From assembly GCA_964351195.1 (NCBI GenBank), contig CAYGNI010000080.1, forward strand, positions 1 through 9,177: 9,177 nucleotides of DNA, read 5' to 3'. Below the pieces are notes generated by a model. The model searched no databases. It was given only the letters and a program-made list of their open reading frames with translations, and was not told where the DNA came from. This DNA comes from TMED27 sp964351195. GTDB lineage: Bacteria > Pseudomonadota > Alphaproteobacteria > Micavibrionales > Micavibrionaceae. The stretch's first letter is position 1; each line of letters starts with the position of its first letter. Shown one piece after another: positions 6,692 to 9,177 of this stretch. The position numbers were made by a program, and so were the translations under genes.

Positions 6692-7471
6692 CTACGAAAA
6701 TACCGTGGCCATAATTTCTCGTGATTTCAGCACATCGACTAACATGTCCTGCGCCGCTTCAAGCCGCGCATCATCAACCCCGCGCAAAACAACCGAAACA
6801 GCCCACCCGCCCTCTGGCTTGAACTGCGGATAACTGCCAATCTCCACATCATCGAACTGCGCCTGCACCTCGCCCAAAACTCCCGCAATCGCACTTTCGG
6901 GGGAATCCACATGCACCGTGCGAGAGAGGGTCGCAGCCCCTTGCGTAATCATTCCTAGAACATTGTCCAGCATGCCCTGCATAATCCGTGGCACACCCGC
7001 CATCACAAACACATTCCCAATCCGAAACCCCGGCGCCGAAGACACAGGATTCAAAATCAGCTCAAAATCATCCTCCACCAACGGCATATCCGCCATGCTC
7101 GCCCGCGCCTCGGTCAGCTCATTCTCGCCATAATGCGACAGCAAAATCTCATACGCCCCCGCATGCCGCCCAAATTCAACCCCAAACGCCTTGGCCACAC
7201 TCTCCGCCGTAATATCATCATGCGTCGGCCCGATCCCGCCGGTCGTAAACACATAATCATACGCCCCGCGCATCTCATTGAGCGCCGCGACAATCCGCGC
7301 CTCCACATCGGGCACCACTCGCACCTCTGAGAGCGGAACGCCATGCGCACCCATCTTTTCGCCAATATACTGGGTATTCTTATCCAGCGTCCGCCCCGAC
7401 AAAATCTCATTGCCAATAATGAGCAACGCGCTCTTTTTATTGCTTTGGGTTTTATTTTCCGAATTTTCCAT
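6692..7471 (-). CDS. CinA-type MoaB/MogA-domain protein (short form)
   Basis: The 259-residue protein has the molybdopterin-binding MoaB/MogA fold as found in the N-terminal half of CinA. It opens with ALLIIGNEILSG (15-26), carries the signature TGGIGPTHDD at 77-86, and has NPVSSAPGF (141-149) followed by VFVMAGVPRIM. It lacks the C-terminal nicotinamide-nucleotide amidase (PncC) domain, so it corresponds to the stand-alone 'molybdopterin-binding' or competence/damage-inducible protein A annotation. In full-length CinA this domain has ADP-ribose pyrophosphatase activity; whether the short form does is unknown. The residues after about 170 form the small C-terminal subdomain (EIGSYPQF). ATG 7471 has a good AAGGGA site; an earlier start at 7507 would run into the divergent map gene. 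The stop lies just before the metal operon. Confidence 0.88.
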   Translation of the reverse strand: MENSENKTQSNKKSALLIIGNEILSGRTLDKNTQYIGEKMGAHGVPLSEVRVVPDVEARIVAALNEMRGAYDYVFTTGGIGPTHDDITAESVAKAFGVEFGRHAGAYEILLSHYGENELTEARASMADMPLVEDDFELILNPVSSAPGFRIGNVFVMAGVPRIMQGMLDNVLGMITQGAATLSRTVHVDSPESAIAGVLGEVQAQFDDVEIGSYPQFKPEGGWAVSVVLRGVDDARLEAAQDMLVDVLKSREIMATVFS

Positions 7472-7472
7472 G

Positions 7473-7478
7473 TATATC
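7473..7478 (+). promoter_or_regulatory. Candidate -10 box for leaderless map mRNA
   Basis: TATATC ends seven bases before the map ATG at 7486, and no purine-rich ribosome site exists between the two divergent genes. This is the distance expected if transcription starts at or next to the A of the ATG. No strong -35 is seen (TTTTAT at 17-base spacing). The call is inference from spacing. Confidence 0.25.
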
Positions 7479-7485
7479 CCTTCTA

Positions 7486-8292
7486 ATGACTGCACAACGA
7501 TACACAACAGACGGCATAGAAATCCATACCCAAAGTGATTTTGAAGGTATGCGCGCGGCGGGCAAGCTGGCGGCGCAGGTTTTGGATATGATTACAGACC
7601 ACGTCCAGCCCGGTGTCACGACCGAGCATCTCGATGATTTATGCCGCAAAATGACCGAAGAAAATGGCGCTATACCCGCGCCCCTCAATTACAAAGGCTT
7701 CCCCAAATCCATCTGCACATCCATCAATCATGTGGTTTGCCACGGCATCCCCAGCGACAAAGTCCTGCTCGAAGGCGACATCGTCAATATCGACGTCACC
7801 GTCATTCTTGATGGCTGGCACGGCGATTCCTCACGCATGTACTGGGTCGGCGATAAAATCTCCGTTAAAGCCAAGCGCCTGTGCGACGTCACATATGATT
7901 GCATGATGAAAGGCATCGAAGTCGTGCGGCCCGGCGCAACTTTGGGAGATATCGGCCACGCCATTCAGGAATACGCCGAAAGCCAGCGCTTCTCTGTTGT
8001 GCGCGATTTTTGCGGCCACGGTTTGGGCCGCGTCTTCCACGCCCCACCCAGCGTCATGCATTTCGGCCAGCCCGGTAAAGGCACAGTCCTGGAGCCCGGC
8101 ATGTTCTTCACCATCGAACCGATGATCAACGCCGGAGATTACGGCACCAAAGTCCTCGCCGACGGCTGGACCGCCGTCACCCGCGACCGCAGTCTATCTG
8201 CACAATTCGAACACACGCTAGCCGTAACAGACACCGGCTTCGAAATCTTCACCCTCTCCCCAAAGGGCTATACAAAACCACCTTATACATAA
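7486..8292 (+). CDS. map: Type I methionine aminopeptidase
   Basis: The enzyme removes the initiator Met from new proteins whose second residue is small. The 268 residues match the usual size, and the pita-bread fold's metal ligands are all visible: D103 (NIDVT), D114 (GDSS), H178 (GHGLG), E211 (TIEP) and E242 (FEHT). The substrate-contacting histidines are H86 (VVCHGIP) and H185 (FHAPP). There is no N-terminal zinc-finger extension and no signal. It begins 14 bases from the start of the divergent CinA-like gene and lacks a Shine-Dalgarno sequence, so a leaderless mRNA is possible. The second residue is Thr, so the enzyme's own Met is likely removed. In many alphaproteobacteria map is followed by radC; here the probable radC start comes about 830 bases later, with two leftward genes inserted between. 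Confidence 0.97.
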   Translation: MTAQRYTTDGIEIHTQSDFEGMRAAGKLAAQVLDMITDHVQPGVTTEHLDDLCRKMTEENGAIPAPLNYKGFPKSICTSINHVVCHGIPSDKVLLEGDIVNIDVTVILDGWHGDSSRMYWVGDKISVKAKRLCDVTYDCMMKGIEVVRPGATLGDIGHAIQEYAESQRFSVVRDFCGHGLGRVFHAPPSVMHFGQPGKGTVLEPGMFFTIEPMINAGDYGTKVLADGWTAVTRDRSLSAQFEHTLAVTDTGFEIFTLSPKGYTKPPYT

Positions 8293-8317
8293 AAAATGAG
8301 AGGGCATAACCCTCTCA
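8291..8317 (-). terminator. Intrinsic terminator of the 44-residue small gene
   Basis: A perfect 8-bp stem TGAGAGGG (8297-8304) / CCCTCTCA (8310-8317) with loop CATAA is followed, on the minus strand, by six T (A run at 8291-8296). This serves the leftward small gene ending at 8351. In the plus direction, after map, the stem could also slow polymerase, but no T run follows. Confidence 0.8.
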
Positions 8318-8350
8318 CATATTCAATTCCCGGCATTTTAAAAGGGAATA

Positions 8351-8485
8351 TTATAGCGCAACTTCATGCTCAAGGCGCAGCTTGGCTTCCATAGCTTTCA
8401 TGGCCTGCTCTGTAACCTGTTGACTGATAAGCGCCGCTTGCGCATCACTGATTTTACGAAGTCCTTTTCCAAGATCCAAACTCAT
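8351..8485 (-). CDS. 44-residue helical small protein, unknown
   Basis: This short reading frame starts MSLDLGKGLRKISDAQAALI and ends LRLEHEVAL. It has a strong ribosome site (AAAGGG, 8 bases before the ATG at 8483-8485) and its own intrinsic terminator 34 bases after the stop, which together support a real transcript and translation. The sequence is almost wholly helix-forming (Ala, Gln, Glu, Lys, Leu, Met), with hydrophobic residues at 3-4 spacing, so it is probably a single amphipathic or coiled-coil helix. There is no transmembrane segment or signal. I do not recognise a family. The neighbours (map, and a membrane protein on the same strand) give no clear role. A 12-bp palindrome TATAAGCTTATA lies upstream at 8508-8519 and may be part of its promoter or an operator. 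Confidence 0.65.
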   Translation of the reverse strand: MSLDLGKGLRKISDAQAALISQQVTEQAMKAMEAKLRLEHEVAL

Positions 8486-8507
8486 AATTTTTCCCTTTCA
8501 TCCGATA

Positions 8508-8519
8508 TATAAGCTTATA
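8508..8519. promoter_or_regulatory. 12-bp perfect palindrome upstream of the small gene
   Basis: TATAAGCTTATA is fully symmetric and lies 22 bases before the small gene's start codon, in AT-rich DNA, where a -10 region or regulator site would be expected. No partner -35 box stands out, and AT-rich palindromes of this size do arise by chance. Confidence 0.25.
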
Positions 8520-8584
8520 CTTTCAGAGTACTAAAAAATTATGAAAAATAAGTTACTTTTTTATCTAAAATGCTGACTTTATTC

Positions 8585-8607
8585 AAAAAACCACTGCACC
8601 GCAGCAA
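8585..8607 (-). terminator. Probable intrinsic terminator of the membrane-protein gene
   Basis: On the minus strand, TTGCTGC-GGT-GCAGTGG folds into a 7-bp stem (four Watson-Crick pairs next to the loop, three G-T wobbles at the base) followed directly by six T. It begins 10 bases after the membrane-protein stop. The wobbles make it weaker than the terminator at 8291-8317. Confidence 0.5.
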
Positions 8608-8616
8608 TTCGATAAT

Positions 8617-9021
8617 TCAGAAAAATTTAAAACCTTTTTGCTCCGAATACATCCTACGCCAATAAAGCCAGCCAGAGAAAAACCCTACTAAAGCTGTTAC
8701 GAATACAAAATGGAAAGGAAACCAGTTATATTCTGAATTTGACAAAAAATCCAAAAAGCCGCCCCATGAAGCCCCTAATACAGTGCCTATTAATTGAAAC
8801 ATTTTTCTATCAATATAACCTTTTCTATCCATATAAACACATATCCCAAACACAACAGGGAGCAATGGCGCAGCCATGAATAAAGCAAAAAATATACCTA
8901 TGGGCGCAGCTATCGTTCCAATAATTGGATAGCCAATAGACATTCCTAAAAACGAACCAACAGCAAAAGATCGCAATAGCGATGATATGATTTTTGAAAG
9001 TGAATTATGTTCATTCGTCAT
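8617..9021 (-). CDS. Small integral membrane protein, unknown
   Basis: No family is recognised. With the start used here the protein has 134 residues, with three or four hydrophobic segments. Two Gly/Pro-rich ones form the first half (FAVGSFLGMSIGYPIIGTIA, then IGIFFALFMAAPLLPVVFGI). After the charged loop YMDRKGYIDRK, one more follows around LIGTVLGASWGGFLDFL and a last one at FHFVFVTALVGFFSGWLYW, ending in a basic tail. The start is unsure: ATG 9021 has no spaced ribosome site, and GTG at 9039 adds six residues but also lacks one. The gene is visibly AT-richer than map, uvrC or the metal operon, which may reflect recent acquisition. It diverges from the probable radC, and a terminator-like hairpin follows its stop. 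Confidence 0.68.
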   Translation of the reverse strand: MTNEHNSLSKIISSLLRSFAVGSFLGMSIGYPIIGTIAAPIGIFFALFMAAPLLPVVFGICVYMDRKGYIDRKMFQLIGTVLGASWGGFLDFLSNSEYNWFPFHFVFVTALVGFFSGWLYWRRMYSEQKGFKFF

Positions 9022-9082
9022 CCTATTTAAAATATTCACATATAAACTTTAACAATCAAACAAAAACTTTTTTGCTAAAAAT

Positions 9083-9109
9083 TCTCCGTGACCTCCGTGT
9101 GCTCCGTGT
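9083..9109. repeat. Three tandem 9-bp units (NCTCCGTGN)
   Basis: TCTCCGTGA, CCTCCGTGT and GCTCCGTGT follow one another without gaps, sharing the core CTCCGTG. They stand out against the surrounding A/T-rich DNA, 14 bases before the radC ATG. Runs of CTCCGTG-like 9-mers are seen between genes in varied bacteria (from memory). The function is unknown. Confidence 0.7.
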
Positions 9110-9122
9110 TTATAAAACTCTT

Positions 9123-9177
9123 ATGAGCGCAGAACTAAAACCAAAAGAGCCCCACTACCACGGCCACCGCGACCGCC
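9123..9177 (+). CDS. radC: Start of probable DNA repair protein RadC (partial)
   Basis: Only 18 codons are inside the window. They read MSAELKPKEPHYHGHRDR, and HYxGHRxR is the usual N-terminal motif of RadC/JAB-domain proteins, just before their helix-hairpin-helix region. Location downstream of map on the same strand fits the common map-radC order. There is no Shine-Dalgarno before the ATG; a TATAAA at 9111-9116 ends six bases upstream, so translation may be leaderless. The 83-base gap to the divergent membrane-protein gene also holds the 9-bp tandem repeat. Confidence 0.65.
   Translation, partial: MSAELKPKEPHYHGHRDR

Noticed and set aside
8326..8349. ATTCCC/GGGAAT hairpin with a 12-base loop after the small gene
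   Set aside because: Six base pairs with a large loop and no T run; the terminator at 8291-8317 explains the 3' end better.
1..9177. CRISPR array, insertion sequence or transposase
   Set aside because: No regularly spaced direct repeats and no transposase-like frame were seen on either strand.

Overview
The window looks chromosomal and most likely alphaproteobacterial. The evidence is a methionine aminopeptidase next to what looks like the start of radC, a short CinA-type protein lacking the amidase domain, a dispersed palindromic repeat of the GTCAT...ATGAC kind, and mixed GC (about 50% in the core genes, clearly AT-richer in several gaps and in the last membrane protein). The order cannot be fixed from this sequence alone.

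Layout, left to right. (1) 1-211, minus: the N-terminus of an acidic, disordered protein, cut by the window edge. (2) 408-2267, minus: complete uvrC (nucleotide excision repair). (3) 2447-3686, plus: a pentapeptide-repeat protein, a doubtful small ORF, and a short MarR-like winged-helix protein, followed by tRNA-Leu(TAA) at 3741-3826. (4) 3856-6637, minus: four tightly packed genes, all for exported or envelope proteins. In transcription order they are a DUF2946-like CxxC protein, an outer-membrane 'transporter' barrel with a His-rich N-terminus, a His/Met-rich protein, and a Tat-signal protein with a single cysteine. I read this as a copper (or similar soft metal) handling operon. (5) 6692-7471, minus: the CinA/MoaB-domain protein. 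It diverges from map (7486-8292, plus) across only 14 bp. (6) 8297-9021, minus: a 44-residue small ORF with its own terminator, and an AT-rich integral membrane protein, also with a terminator-like hairpin. (7) 9123 onwards, plus: the first 18 codons of a probable radC, preceded by a 9-bp tandem repeat.

How the parts fit. uvrC, map, the CinA-like gene and radC are housekeeping or repair genes and give the backbone. The two accessory blocks are the putative metal operon and the pentapeptide/winged-helix pair beside tRNA-Leu. In the metal operon a repeat element of about 73 bp folding into two hairpins lies between the first two genes, where it may affect the transcript. The least explained items are the two lineage-specific-looking operon members (His/Met-rich protein and single-Cys Tat protein) and the 44-residue small ORF.
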